Assembly: GCA_937928045.1 (NCBI GenBank)
Contig: CALFWO010000065.1
Span: 1 to 46,119 of the forward strand
DNA length: 46,119 nt
Direction of reading: 5' to 3'
Source: an uncultured Saprospiraceae bacterium
GTDB taxonomy: Bacteria > Bacteroidota > Bacteroidia > Chitinophagales > Saprospiraceae
A model generated the notes under the pieces. It worked only from the letters and a program-made list of their open reading frames with translations, did no database searches and was not told where the DNA came from. The translations under genes were made by a program, and so were the position numbers. Shown in pieces: positions 9,040 through 17,609 of this stretch (position 1 is its first letter; every line of letters starts with the position of its first letter).

Positions 9040-9931
9040 GCTGAGGTAATATCTTTTTTATTCCTGGAGTGTTTAAATGATGATGATCGTAAAAAAAATG
9101 ATGTTCATCAATGGCTTTGGATAAATCAATATACGAGGCAAGATTCTTGTCTTCTAGGCTTTTGCAGTAGTGATTAAATTTTTCTTGGCCAGGCCAGGCA
9201 TCAAACAAAATGGGTGTTTGCAACAAAATGGTTTGTATACCATGCGATTTCGCTAATTCAATACTTTTATTCAAGATGTTTTTGTTGCTTTCAAAAGCCT
9301 CATCGCTCAGTCCATTTGGGTGTGCGATTTTAAATCCTTTTTGAACAGCTTTCAAATCTATTTTTTCTAAAGCATTTACATTTTCCGTTTTTTTCAATGG
9401 AGTTAACTTAAGCCAGTTGAGTTTCCATTTGGTTTTAGAATAATGAACCAATCTTGCGAATTTATTTGGAGCCGGATGTTTTAAGTATTGAGTTAAAAAG
9501 GAAAGCGAAAAAGGTTCTTCAAAAAAAGTCGTTGTTGACTGATTACGAAGGTCGTCAAATAAATACGGAGGAGAAACGGCATGAACAACATACTTGAAAG
9601 AGTATCCTTGATTTAGTAAATATTTAAGATAGAAATATTGATCATTGATGCCGCAAATTCCACGACCTTGACCAAAATTTAAAACCGTACCGCCTAATTC
9701 TTTTTCTAAATTCTTATGTTGATTGTTTCTAGAAAAATTCCGGGCATGAGAATTTCCTAAGAATAGATAATCAAAATCTTTTTTATTATTGAGTGTTAAT
9801 AAATTACTTTCAGTATTTCCTGGGTTGAAGTCTTTGGATTGAACATAGACAGAACTTAGGATGGTCACTCCTGTTATAACCGATATGGCAAGGATTAGAA
9901 AAAGCCCCATATTTTGAATGAATTTTTTCAA
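9002..9931 (-). CDS. SGNH-like acyl hydrolase/transferase, partner of MBOAT protein
   Basis: A 309-residue protein with one N-terminal membrane helix (about residues 8-30) and an extracytoplasmic domain. The SGNH signatures are visible: block I is FLGNSHARNF (candidate nucleophile Ser61), a GQGRG glycine segment follows, and block V is YDHHHLN (candidate Asp282 and His285). Its start overlaps the stop of the upstream MBOAT gene by 4 bp (ATGA), a strong sign of translational coupling. Known of such pairs (DltB-DltD, AlgI-AlgJ/X, PatA-PatB): the MBOAT passes an acyl group across the membrane and the SGNH partner transfers it to a cell-surface polymer. The substrate here is not evident; no alginate or teichoic-acid genes are in the window. 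Confidence 0.75.
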   Translation of the reverse strand: MKKFIQNMGLFLILAISVITGVTILSSVYVQSKDFNPGNTESNLLTLNNKKDFDYLFLGNSHARNFSRNNQHKNLEKELGGTVLNFGQGRGICGINDQYFYLKYLLNQGYSFKYVVHAVSPPYLFDDLRNQSTTTFFEEPFSLSFLTQYLKHPAPNKFARLVHYSKTKWKLNWLKLTPLKKTENVNALEKIDLKAVQKGFKIAHPNGLSDEAFESNKNILNKSIELAKSHGIQTILLQTPILFDAWPGQEKFNHYCKSLEDKNLASYIDLSKAIDEHHFFYDHHHLNTPGIKKILPQLKLSLDLRLPKH

Positions 9932-11349
9932 AAGGCGAAATAGATAAAGGAGGTATTATTCATCGCTCCAAGTTGAAAAATAATAATTGTTATTCCTAAA
10001 TATATAGACCAACGCAAAAAGCGAGGATATTTTTCAATAGCCAACCCGTGCAAAGCTTTTCTATGAATCCACTCTGTAGCCAGAAGTATCAAGCAACTAA
10101 TCAATACAATATTTATTTGAAAAGGAACCCCGGAGAAAGGCTGAGGGATAAACATGCCTTTTAGGTATTCCAGCGCAATAGCGATGCTCGGTGCTCGAAA
10201 GAAAACCCAGGCTATAGTTACCAAAACGAAAGTGGCCAAGATTCGGAGTGTATTTCCAACGATGTTTTTACGGGATGGAGTTATTGAGTCTAAGTTTTTT
10301 CGATTGGCCTTTGACAAGATAAGTGGTATAAATAATAAGGCGTGGAATCCACCCCAAGCGACGAAAGTCCAATTCGCTCCATGCCAAATTCCACTTACGA
10401 GAAAAATGATAAATACATTGCGAATAACTTTACTTGTTTTTCCTCTACTTCCTCCTAAAGGAATGTACAGGTAGTCTCTAAACCATGTGGATAAAGAAAT
10501 GTGCCAACGTCGCCAAAACTCTGCCAGGTCTCTTGAAAAATATGGAAAAGCGAAGTTCTGTTTTAGTTGAATTCCAAATAATCTTGCAGTTCCAATCGCA
10601 ATGTCAGAGTAGCCAGAAAAATCACAATATATCTGAAAGGCGAAAAGTATTGCGCCGAGCCACAAGGTTGGAGTTGAAGACTCTCCATAGTTTGCAAATA
10701 TTTCATTGACGATTGGGGCGCAGTTATCTGCTACTACCAGCTTTTTGAAAAACCCCCAAAGCATTTGTCTAAGGCCGTCCGCTGCTTGGTTATATTCGAA
10801 TTTTCTTTTGATTTCAAATTGCGGAAGCAAATCTTTTGCGCGCTCAATTGGTCCAGCTACCAGCTGAGGAAAGAATGAAACAAATGCAAAAAATGCGAAA
10901 GGATCTTTACTGGCTTTTATTTTTCCACGATAGATGTCGATGGTGTAGCTCATTGTCTGAAAAGTATAAAAGCTAATTCCAACAGGAAGAATAATATTCA
11001 AGGTAAACGAAGCGGGATCTAATCCGATTAAATTGGCAAAAGAATCAACAAAGAAGTTGTAATATTTAAAAAAGCCAAGTACTCCCAAATTAACACCTAG
11101 ACTAAGCCACAACCATCGCTTTTTGTTGCCTGCGATCTGATCACCTTCAATGTTTTTACCACACCAATAATCAACCGCCGAGCTTAAAATGATCAAGCTT
11201 AAAAATCGCCAATCCCACCAGCCGTAGAAAAGATAACTAGCTAGAATTAGAAAGCTATTTTGTACGCGAAGGTTTCTTTGGAAGACAAACCAATAGAGGC
11301 AGAATACCAAAGGGAGAAAGACTAAGAATGGGATGGAATTGAATAACAT
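9928..11349 (-). CDS. MBOAT family O-acyltransferase (AlgI/DltB-like)
   Basis: A 473-residue polytopic membrane protein. The start at 11349 (MLFNSIPFLVFLPLVF) matches the usual AlgI N-terminus; the longer frame to 11463 runs through a terminator hairpin and is rejected. Family hallmarks are present in order: YLFYGWWDWRFL, GISFYTFQTMSYTID, FVSFFPQLVAGPIER, FWRRWHISLSTWFRDYLYIP with LGGSRG, and the catalytic-region histidine in SGIWHGANWTF. Known of the family: it moves acetyl or other acyl groups from a cytoplasmic donor to an extracytoplasmic acceptor. It is coupled by a 4 bp overlap to the SGNH gene, forming a two-gene acylation module. The modified polymer is unknown. Confidence 0.92.
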   Translation of the reverse strand: MLFNSIPFLVFLPLVFCLYWFVFQRNLRVQNSFLILASYLFYGWWDWRFLSLIILSSAVDYWCGKNIEGDQIAGNKKRWLWLSLGVNLGVLGFFKYYNFFVDSFANLIGLDPASFTLNIILPVGISFYTFQTMSYTIDIYRGKIKASKDPFAFFAFVSFFPQLVAGPIERAKDLLPQFEIKRKFEYNQAADGLRQMLWGFFKKLVVADNCAPIVNEIFANYGESSTPTLWLGAILFAFQIYCDFSGYSDIAIGTARLFGIQLKQNFAFPYFSRDLAEFWRRWHISLSTWFRDYLYIPLGGSRGKTSKVIRNVFIIFLVSGIWHGANWTFVAWGGFHALLFIPLILSKANRKNLDSITPSRKNIVGNTLRILATFVLVTIAWVFFRAPSIAIALEYLKGMFIPQPFSGVPFQINIVLISCLILLATEWIHRKALHGLAIEKYPRFLRWSIYLGITIIIFQLGAMNNTSFIYFAF

Positions 11350-11448
11350 CTGGGCTAAAGGTAGGTAGAATCTGGAGAGTGTTGAAATCGGGAAATGGTC
11401 AAATTTTCGGGAAAGGCTGATCGGGTATTGAATGATCTTTGGCGACAA

Positions 11449-11481
11449 TAAAAAAAGGAGCACCGCAATGCGATACTCCTT
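11449..11481 (-). terminator. Rho-independent terminator of the aldehyde dehydrogenase gene
   Basis: Read on the minus strand, arms AAGGAGTATCGCA and TGCGGTGCTCCTT pair with two wobbles around a very short loop, followed by a run of seven T residues. It sits 26 bp past the ALDH stop and 100 bp before the MBOAT start, separating the two same-strand genes. Confidence 0.75.
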
Positions 11482-11506
11482 AATATTTATTTATTGCGAT
11501 TAGTGC

Positions 11507-13036
11507 TTATAAATCAAATTTGATTCCCTGTGCTAATGGCAAGTCTGTTGAGTAATTGATCGTGTTGGTCTGGCGACGCATGTAAGCTTTCCAAGAATCG
11601 GATCCTGACTCACGTCCTCCTCCGGTATCTTTTTCTCCTCCAAATGCTCCTCCAATTTCAGCTCCAGAAGTACCGATATTTACATTAGCAATTCCGCAAT
11701 CAGAACCGTTGGTAGAAAGGAACAATTCTGCTTCTCTCATATTGGTCGTCATGATTGCAGAAGACAATCCTTGAGGAACGTCATTTTGCATAGCAATGGC
11801 TTCATCCAATGTCTTGTACTTCATTAAGTAAAGGATTGGAGCGAATGTTTCGTGCTGGACGATGGCCATGTCGTTAGTCGCTTCCGCGATACAAGGTTTT
11901 ACATAACAACCAGATCCGTAACCACGGCCTTTAAGAACGCCACCTTTTACGATCATCTTTCCACCTTGTTCTCCAATGGCTTTGATAGAAGCCAAGTAAT
12001 TGTCAACAGCATCTTGATCAATTAGTGGCCCGACGTGGTTCTTAGAATTTAAAGGATCGCCGATCTTTAATTGTTTGTAAGCTTTTACTAATGCTTTTTT
12101 TACTGCATCATATTTACTTTCATGAACAATCAATCTTCTTGTTGATGTACATCTTTGACCACAAGTTCCAACTGCGCCGAATACAGCTCCAGTTAATACA
12201 AGCTTAGGATCAGAACTTTCCGTAACAATGATCGCATTGTTTCCACCCAACTCTAATAAACTTCTTCCAAGTCTTGCTCCTACCGTCGCTGCTACAATCT
12301 TACCCATACGAGTAGATCCTGTCGCAGATACCAGCGGAATGTCTTTGTCTTCAGTCATGTATTCTCCTACTGTGTAGTCACCATTGATGATACAACTAAC
12401 TCCTTCAGGAACTTTGTTTGCTTTTAATACTTTGTGCAAAATGTTCTGACAAGCAACAGCACAAAGCGGTGTCTTCTCAGAAGCTTTCCAAACACTTACA
12501 TCTCCACAAACCAAAGCGATCATTGAATTCCAAGACCAAACAGCTACTGGAAAGTTGAATGCTGAAATGATTCCAACAACTCCTAGCGGATGCCATTGCT
12601 CATACATTCTATGGCTTGGACGTTCTGAGTGCATGGTTAATCCATACAACTGTCGAGAAAGACCGACAGCGAAATCGCAAATATCAATCATCTCCTGAAC
12701 TTCACCATACCCCTCTTGCAAACTCTTACCCATTTCGTAAGAAACCAACTTACCGAGCGCTTCTTTGTTTTCGCGTAAAGCCTCTCCGTATTGGCGTACA
12801 ATTTCTCCACGGTGTGGGGCTGGCATTGACCTCCAAGTTTTGAAAGCTTTCTTAGCAGTGGTCATGACCTTATTGTACTCCTTTTTAGAAGTCACCGAAA
12901 CGGCGCCAATGAGTTTTCCATCAACTGGCGAATAACTTAGGATATACTTCTTCGAACTATTAGAAGATTTTAGTCCAGTGCTTGTTCCGTTGTTTTTTTC
13001 TTTGAGCCCTAATTTCTTTAGGAAATCCTTTTTCAT
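11507..13036 (-). CDS. ALDH7 (antiquitin-type) NAD-dependent aldehyde dehydrogenase
   Basis: A 509-residue soluble aldehyde dehydrogenase. Antiquitin-type signatures are the glutamate motif LLELGGNNAIIV and the cysteine motif GTCGQRCTSTRRLIVHE; cofactor-binding segments VGIISAFNFPVAVWSWN and SATGSTRMGK are also present. Known of the family: ALDH7 enzymes oxidise alpha-aminoadipic semialdehyde (in equilibrium with piperideine-6-carboxylate) in lysine breakdown, and bacterial AmaB does the same. The specific substrate here is an inference, since no other lysine-catabolism gene lies in the window. The first 30 residues are a charged, serine-rich lead-in slightly longer than usual. It is transcribed alone: a -7 box lies about 47 bp upstream and a terminator directly downstream. 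Confidence 0.92.
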   Translation of the reverse strand: MKKDFLKKLGLKEKNNGTSTGLKSSNSSKKYILSYSPVDGKLIGAVSVTSKKEYNKVMTTAKKAFKTWRSMPAPHRGEIVRQYGEALRENKEALGKLVSYEMGKSLQEGYGEVQEMIDICDFAVGLSRQLYGLTMHSERPSHRMYEQWHPLGVVGIISAFNFPVAVWSWNSMIALVCGDVSVWKASEKTPLCAVACQNILHKVLKANKVPEGVSCIINGDYTVGEYMTEDKDIPLVSATGSTRMGKIVAATVGARLGRSLLELGGNNAIIVTESSDPKLVLTGAVFGAVGTCGQRCTSTRRLIVHESKYDAVKKALVKAYKQLKIGDPLNSKNHVGPLIDQDAVDNYLASIKAIGEQGGKMIVKGGVLKGRGYGSGCYVKPCIAEATNDMAIVQHETFAPILYLMKYKTLDEAIAMQNDVPQGLSSAIMTTNMREAELFLSTNGSDCGIANVNIGTSGAEIGGAFGGEKDTGGGRESGSDSWKAYMRRQTNTINYSTDLPLAQGIKFDL

Positions 13037-13082
13037 ACTGTGGTTTTAAATTTGGATGCCAAAAGGCGAAAGTATTGCGGCG

Positions 13083-13090
13083 CAAAGGTA
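13083..13090 (-). promoter_or_regulatory. Bacteroidota -7 promoter element for the aldehyde dehydrogenase
   Basis: On the minus strand the sequence is TACCTTTG, an exact TAnnTTTG match, 46 nt upstream of the ATG at 13036. A -33 TTTG at standard spacing is not seen. Confidence 0.45.
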
Positions 13091-13241
13091 GTGGTTTTTT
13101 CCCTTTCATACTTCCATCCCAAAAGGAATGCTTAGATTAGACAAAACATAAATCTCAAGACTAAATCTACAAGAAAACTTCTCCCCTTTTCTGACTTATC
13201 AAATAATTCTTATTACCTATTTTTCTTCCTAATTTGCGGTT

Positions 13242-14078
13242 ATGTTATCTCGTTATATCGCAGTTGGAATGGGGCTCGGATTGCTCATTGCCATCATGAT
13301 TACCTTTCTTATTGATTCTAAGTATTCCCTTTGGATTGTTCCATTTGTAGCAGGCTTAGGGGGATTGTATGCACTTCATCCAGCGATTGACTGGTGGTGG
13401 GCGAACAAGCGCAAGCCAGAAATGGATGAAAAGCTGAAAGTTTGGATAAGAACGATTAGCCCATTTTACAGAAGCCTTGATGAGGTGGACAAGAAAAAAT
13501 TTGAAAATCGGATCATGCTTTACCTTTTGGCCAATGAATATCTGCTTCGAAGTCCGGATGATTTCGGAGCCATGCCCGATGATTTGAAAAGTTTTTTTGC
13601 AGTTCCTGCGGTGGAGATGACTTTTAATCGAACGGATAACTGGCGGCTAAAGAAATTTGAACGATTGGTGATTTATCCGAATAAATTCCCTTCGCCGAAT
13701 CATCCAAAACATATTCATGCTTCTGAAATGGAAACAGTGGATGGCGTGATCATCGCAGCGCTTTCTGAATTACTTGCATGGAGTCAAAATCAAGAGCAAA
13801 GATTTTCTTTGTTGCATTATGAGATGGGAAAAGCCTTTATGTTTTCTTTTCCCAATGAAGGCTATCCAATCGATTTGGTAAGTTGGGAGATTATAGAAAA
13901 AATAGGGGGATGGAGCGAAGAGCAATTAAGTAAAGAAGTAATTGGACTGCCTAATATTGATATTACAGGAGTGGCGATATGTTTTTATTTTACAAAAGCG
14001 GAGCGTATGAAATCTGAGGCGCCAGACTTGTATGAAGCCTTGGATCGTATTTTTAATTTAAATTTTGAAAAGAATTAA
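13242..14078 (+). CDS. MtfA (M90)-like membrane protein with degenerate zinc motif
   Basis: A 278-residue protein with two N-terminal membrane helices (about 7-24 and 31-47) and a cytosolic domain that resembles MtfA/M90 peptidases: a helical start (FYRSLDEVDKKKFENRI), FFAVPAVEMTF, LVIYPNKFP, then SELLAWSQNQ and the motif LLHYEMGKAF. In active MtfA the last segment reads LHEFAHxLD. Here HExxH has become HYEMG (residues 192-196), losing the catalytic glutamate and second histidine, so the protein is probably not a peptidase. A near-consensus -7 box (TAATTTG, 13230-13236) ends 5 bp before the ATG, implying a leaderless or nearly leaderless message. The next gene follows after 1 bp. The homology call is by motif order only. 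Confidence 0.6.
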   Translation: MLSRYIAVGMGLGLLIAIMITFLIDSKYSLWIVPFVAGLGGLYALHPAIDWWWANKRKPEMDEKLKVWIRTISPFYRSLDEVDKKKFENRIMLYLLANEYLLRSPDDFGAMPDDLKSFFAVPAVEMTFNRTDNWRLKKFERLVIYPNKFPSPNHPKHIHASEMETVDGVIIAALSELLAWSQNQEQRFSLLHYEMGKAFMFSFPNEGYPIDLVSWEIIEKIGGWSEEQLSKEVIGLPNIDITGVAICFYFTKAERMKSEAPDLYEALDRIFNLNFEKN

Positions 14079-14079
14079 A

Positions 14080-14532
14080 ATGGGTAAGTTATTGACTTTG
14101 ATATTTCCTGTTGTTCTAATTGTAATGGGAATTCAGTTTTCGAGAGATTACTTTGGTGATACCACAAAAGACCAGAGAAATAAGCTGGAGCAATTGATTG
14201 CAAATGGAGAAAGCACCACAGCTACTTTAAGCAGTGAATACAAAACGAAGAAAATAAAGATTGCGAAGGTTCCTATTAAGATGCATGAGTTTGATTATTC
14301 ATTTAATGTAGGAACTAAGGAATACCAAGGGAAAAAAACTTACACGGCTCAATTGCCTGCTAGTTCTGCGGTTAATGTAAAATATCTTGCAGATGATCCT
14401 TCAGTCAATGCGATAGCCCCAGCGGAAGCTCTGGCTTCCTTGGAAGAAACTAGTGGGACACCAAGCTTATTAATTGGACTAGGAATGATTTTGGTCGGAG
14501 GCTTTTTAGGATATCGAAGATTGAAAGCATAA
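14080..14532 (+). CDS. DUF3592-like two-helix membrane protein
   Basis: A 150-residue protein with an N-terminal helix (LLTLIFPVVLIVMGIQF) and a C-terminal helix (SLLIGLGMILVGGFLGY) enclosing a small soluble domain. The middle (TTATLSSEYKT, MHEFDYSFNVGTKEYQGKK, AVNVKYLADDPSVN) has the pattern of DUF3592: an OB-like beta domain that ends in a V-x-Y-x-P/D-P motif. The ATG at 14080 is preferred over the upstream TTG at 14065 because it starts 1 bp after the previous stop, the normal spacing for a coupled gene. It probably forms an operon with the MtfA-like gene. The family has no firm function. Confidence 0.7.
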   Translation: MGKLLTLIFPVVLIVMGIQFSRDYFGDTTKDQRNKLEQLIANGESTTATLSSEYKTKKIKIAKVPIKMHEFDYSFNVGTKEYQGKKTYTAQLPASSAVNVKYLADDPSVNAIAPAEALASLEETSGTPSLLIGLGMILVGGFLGYRRLKA

Positions 14533-14609
14533 AAGTGAAGCACGCCATCAATACGGCCCTAGTTCCCTTCGTAAAAAGAAAGTGTCTAAACTATCAGGAA
14601 AAAACGGAT

Positions 14610-17363
14610 CTAATCTTTTAGTTCATCCGTGATATCTTTCAAGTCTTTGGTCGCTTTTTTCAACTCCTTTAAATCTTTTTCTCGTTCCTTCTCTTTTTTC
14701 GTTGGTTTACTTTTGCCATTGGGCTTACCAGTTGCTTTTGGTTTTGCTCCGACCTTTGGCTTTTTCTTGCTGAAAGTTATTCCGTCTTTGTTGGTTCCAA
14801 CATAAATGGTATCTCCTTTTGCAAAGCTGCCTGAAAGCACCTCCTTAGACAATTCATTAATCAAGTGTTTTTGAATCACTCGCTTTAATGGTCTTGCTCC
14901 GAACTGTGGATCATATCCTAATTCTGCCAAGTGGGTTTTCGCATCGTCCGTTATTTCGATGTTCATTCCTTGAGCACCAAGCATTTTCTTTGTTTTCTTC
15001 AAAAGTAAAACCAATATCTGCTTGATTTCATCCAAGGTCAATGGCAAAAACATAATTTGCTCATCGATCCTATTTAGAAATTCTGGACGTAAATTTTCTT
15101 TTAAAGTTTCGAAGACTTCTTCTTTAGTGGTATCTAAAATATCCTGACGGTGCTCTTCTCCAACGGCATCTAGGTCTTCAAAATTTTCTAAGATTTTTTC
15201 CGCTCCCATATTGGAAGTCATGATAACCATGGTGTTTTTAAAATTAACAGTACGACCTTTATTGTCCGTTAATCGACCATCATCTAATACTTGTAAGAGA
15301 ATGTTGAAAGTATCTGGATGCGCTTTTTCTATTTCATCCAACAGTACGATAGAATATGGCTTTCGACGAACAGCTTCTGTCAACTGGCCTCCTTCGTCAT
15401 AACCAACATATCCAGGAGGAGCTCCAACCAATCTAGAAGCTGCATGCTTCTCTTGGTATTCACTCATGTCAATTCTAATGATCGCTTTTTCATCATCGAA
15501 CAATACTTCGGCCAAAGCTTTTGCCAACTCTGTTTTACCAACTCCTGTGGGTCCAACAAAAATGAAGGAACCAATTGGGCGTTTAGAGTCTTGAAGTCCG
15601 GCTCTAGATCTTCTTACAGCATCTGATACAGCTCTTACTGCTTCGTGTTGACCGATCAGTCGTTGGCCAATTCTTTCTTCTAGTTTTAATAATTTATCCT
15701 TTTCGCTTTGCATCATTTTCTGCAAAGGAATTCCAGTCCAACGCGCAACTACTTCGGCAATATCGTTGGCAGTAACTTGCTCATTAGTAAATCTATTTTC
15801 TTCCGAAAGATCGCCCAGTTTTTCTTCAGCTTTTTTCAACAAAGCTTCTTGCTCCTTCATGGCGCCATATCTAATTTTGGCAACCTCTTCGAAGTCTGAT
15901 TCTCGCTCTGCCTTGTCGGCCTCTTGCTCCAGTTCCTCCATTTTTTTCTTAATGTTAGAAACGGCATCGACTACTTCTTTTTCATTTTTCCACGTGGCGG
16001 TCATGGATTCCAAATCTTGCTTTGCGTTCGCAATTTGTTCTCCAATTTTTTTCAATTTCTTCTCATCGCCTTCTCTCTTAATGGCTTCTCGTTCAATTTC
16101 CAGCTGACGAACTTTTCGTTCGCGCTCGTCGATTTCATCAGGAACAGAATCCAATTCTAATCGCAATTTTGCGGCAGCCTCATCAATTAAATCAATGGCT
16201 TTGTCTGGTAAGGCTCGATCAGCTATATAACGGTGTGATAATTCCACTGCAGCGATTAAGGCCTCGTCTAGAATATCAATCTTGTGGTAAACTTCATAGC
16301 GTTCTTGAAGTCCTCTTAAGATGGATACGGAATCGTGAGTGCTTGGCTCATCTATGACCACGGTTTGGAATCGACGAACCAATGCTTTGTCTTTTTCAAA
16401 ATACTTTTGGTATTCATCCAAGGTTGTTGCTCCAATGGTTCTAAGTTCTCCTCTGGCAAGGGCTGGTTTTAAAATGTTCGCGGCATCTACTCCTCCTGAT
16501 CCTCCGCCAGCACCAATTAAGGTATGGATCTCATCAATAAAAAGAATTACTTCGCCATTGGCATTGGTAACCTCTTTGATCACCCCTTTTAGTCGTTCTT
16601 CAAACTCACCCTTGAATTTTGCTCCAGCGATTAACGAAGAAATGTCTAAAACAAAAATCTTTTTGGTTCTAAGGTTTTCAGGAACATCCTGATTGACGAT
16701 TCTCCAAGCAATTCCCTCAACTATGGCCGTTTTACCAACGCCAGGTTCTCCAACAAGTATTGGGTTGTTCTTTTTTCTTCTAGATAAAATATGAAGGACT
16801 CTACGAATTTCCTCATCACGACCAATGATTGGGTCTAACTTTCCAGATTCAGCACGTTCATTTAGGTTTACAGCGAACTTCGCTAAAGAGTTGTATTGAT
16901 TGTCTGCGTTCTGATCTTTGATCTTAGTTCCTTTTCGAAGATCGGCTATAGCAGCTTTTAATCCTTTGCTTGTGGCTCCTAAATCTTTGAGAATATCACA
17001 ACCTTTACTTTTTCCCGCAAGAATTCCCATAAGGATCAATTCAACTGAGATGTATTCATCGCCAAAGTCCTTCATCATCTTTTTTGCGGCAGACAAAGAT
17101 TTATTGGATTGATCGGTTAAAAACTGCTTTTCTGTTCCTTGAACCCTTGGGTATGACTTTATAGAAGCATTGAGTTTCTGATTCAGCGCTTCCATGGAAA
17201 TACCCATTTTTTTGAAAAGGAACTCTGCCATTTGCTCATCGTTAATGATGATTCCCTTTATCAAATGAGGTGTGTCTACAGTTTGCTGCTCCAGTTCTGA
17301 GGCAATTTTCTGAGACTTTAGAATGGCTTCTTGTGCCTTAACAGTAAAATTATCGTATGTCAT
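14610..17363 (-). CDS. clpB: ATP-dependent chaperone ClpB
   Basis: A 917-residue Hsp100 disaggregase. The start at 17363 (MTYDNFTVKAQEAI) is the canonical ClpB N-terminus; the longer frame to 17429 reaches the promoter. Domains in order: Clp N-terminal repeats (1-145), first AAA+ domain with Walker A GEPGVGKT at 205-212 and FIDEIHTLIGAG, a coiled-coil middle domain with the AAAKLRLELDSVPDEID start, second AAA+ domain with GPTGVGKTE and LLDEIEKAHPD, and the C-terminal D2-small domain (YDPQFGARPLKRVIQK). Known of the family: with DnaK it rescues aggregated proteins. An unusual lysine-rich, charged tail of roughly 50 residues follows the normal end. A TAnnTTTG box lies about 70 bp upstream. Confidence 0.98.
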   Translation of the reverse strand: MTYDNFTVKAQEAILKSQKIASELEQQTVDTPHLIKGIIINDEQMAEFLFKKMGISMEALNQKLNASIKSYPRVQGTEKQFLTDQSNKSLSAAKKMMKDFGDEYISVELILMGILAGKSKGCDILKDLGATSKGLKAAIADLRKGTKIKDQNADNQYNSLAKFAVNLNERAESGKLDPIIGRDEEIRRVLHILSRRKKNNPILVGEPGVGKTAIVEGIAWRIVNQDVPENLRTKKIFVLDISSLIAGAKFKGEFEERLKGVIKEVTNANGEVILFIDEIHTLIGAGGGSGGVDAANILKPALARGELRTIGATTLDEYQKYFEKDKALVRRFQTVVIDEPSTHDSVSILRGLQERYEVYHKIDILDEALIAAVELSHRYIADRALPDKAIDLIDEAAAKLRLELDSVPDEIDERERKVRQLEIEREAIKREGDEKKLKKIGEQIANAKQDLESMTATWKNEKEVVDAVSNIKKKMEELEQEADKAERESDFEEVAKIRYGAMKEQEALLKKAEEKLGDLSEENRFTNEQVTANDIAEVVARWTGIPLQKMMQSEKDKLLKLEERIGQRLIGQHEAVRAVSDAVRRSRAGLQDSKRPIGSFIFVGPTGVGKTELAKALAEVLFDDEKAIIRIDMSEYQEKHAASRLVGAPPGYVGYDEGGQLTEAVRRKPYSIVLLDEIEKAHPDTFNILLQVLDDGRLTDNKGRTVNFKNTMVIMTSNMGAEKILENFEDLDAVGEEHRQDILDTTKEEVFETLKENLRPEFLNRIDEQIMFLPLTLDEIKQILVLLLKKTKKMLGAQGMNIEITDDAKTHLAELGYDPQFGARPLKRVIQKHLINELSKEVLSGSFAKGDTIYVGTNKDGITFSKKKPKVGAKPKATGKPNGKSKPTKKEKEREKDLKELKKATKDLKDITDELKD

Positions 17364-17431
17364 ATTCGCTAACGTTGGAATTCTGTATTGTCTTAAGACT
17401 TGGTAATCTAAGGGATTTTTTTCGTCCAAAA

Positions 17432-17439
17432 CAAAAATA
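17432..17439 (-). promoter_or_regulatory. Bacteroidota -7 promoter element for clpB
   Basis: Reads TATTTTTG on the minus strand, matching TAnnTTTG. The predicted transcript would start near 17425-17428, giving a leader of about 60 nt before the ATG at 17363 and ruling out the upstream in-frame ATG at 17429. Confidence 0.45.
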
Positions 17440-17609
17440 ATGATTGAGGCTCAGAATAATCGACCAAGGGAAAGAAAGTTGTGACTTTCGCATCAGAATC
17501 GATTCATCCCAAAGAATGTTGATTTAATCCGATTTTTCCTTAATACTGTCAACAATACTAGGCAGTAATCGTTAGATCGTCATATTATTGCAGCATTAAA
17601 GCAGAATTA

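Noticed and set aside
11350-11463. N-terminal extension of the MBOAT protein to 11463
   Set aside because: It overlaps the terminator of the upstream aldehyde dehydrogenase gene and does not resemble the AlgI N-terminus.
15318-16692. Several long open frames on the plus strand opposite clpB (for example 15766-16107 and 16339-16692)
   Set aside because: They are antisense shadows of the conserved ClpB coding sequence, have low-complexity Ser/Phe-rich translations and match no family.
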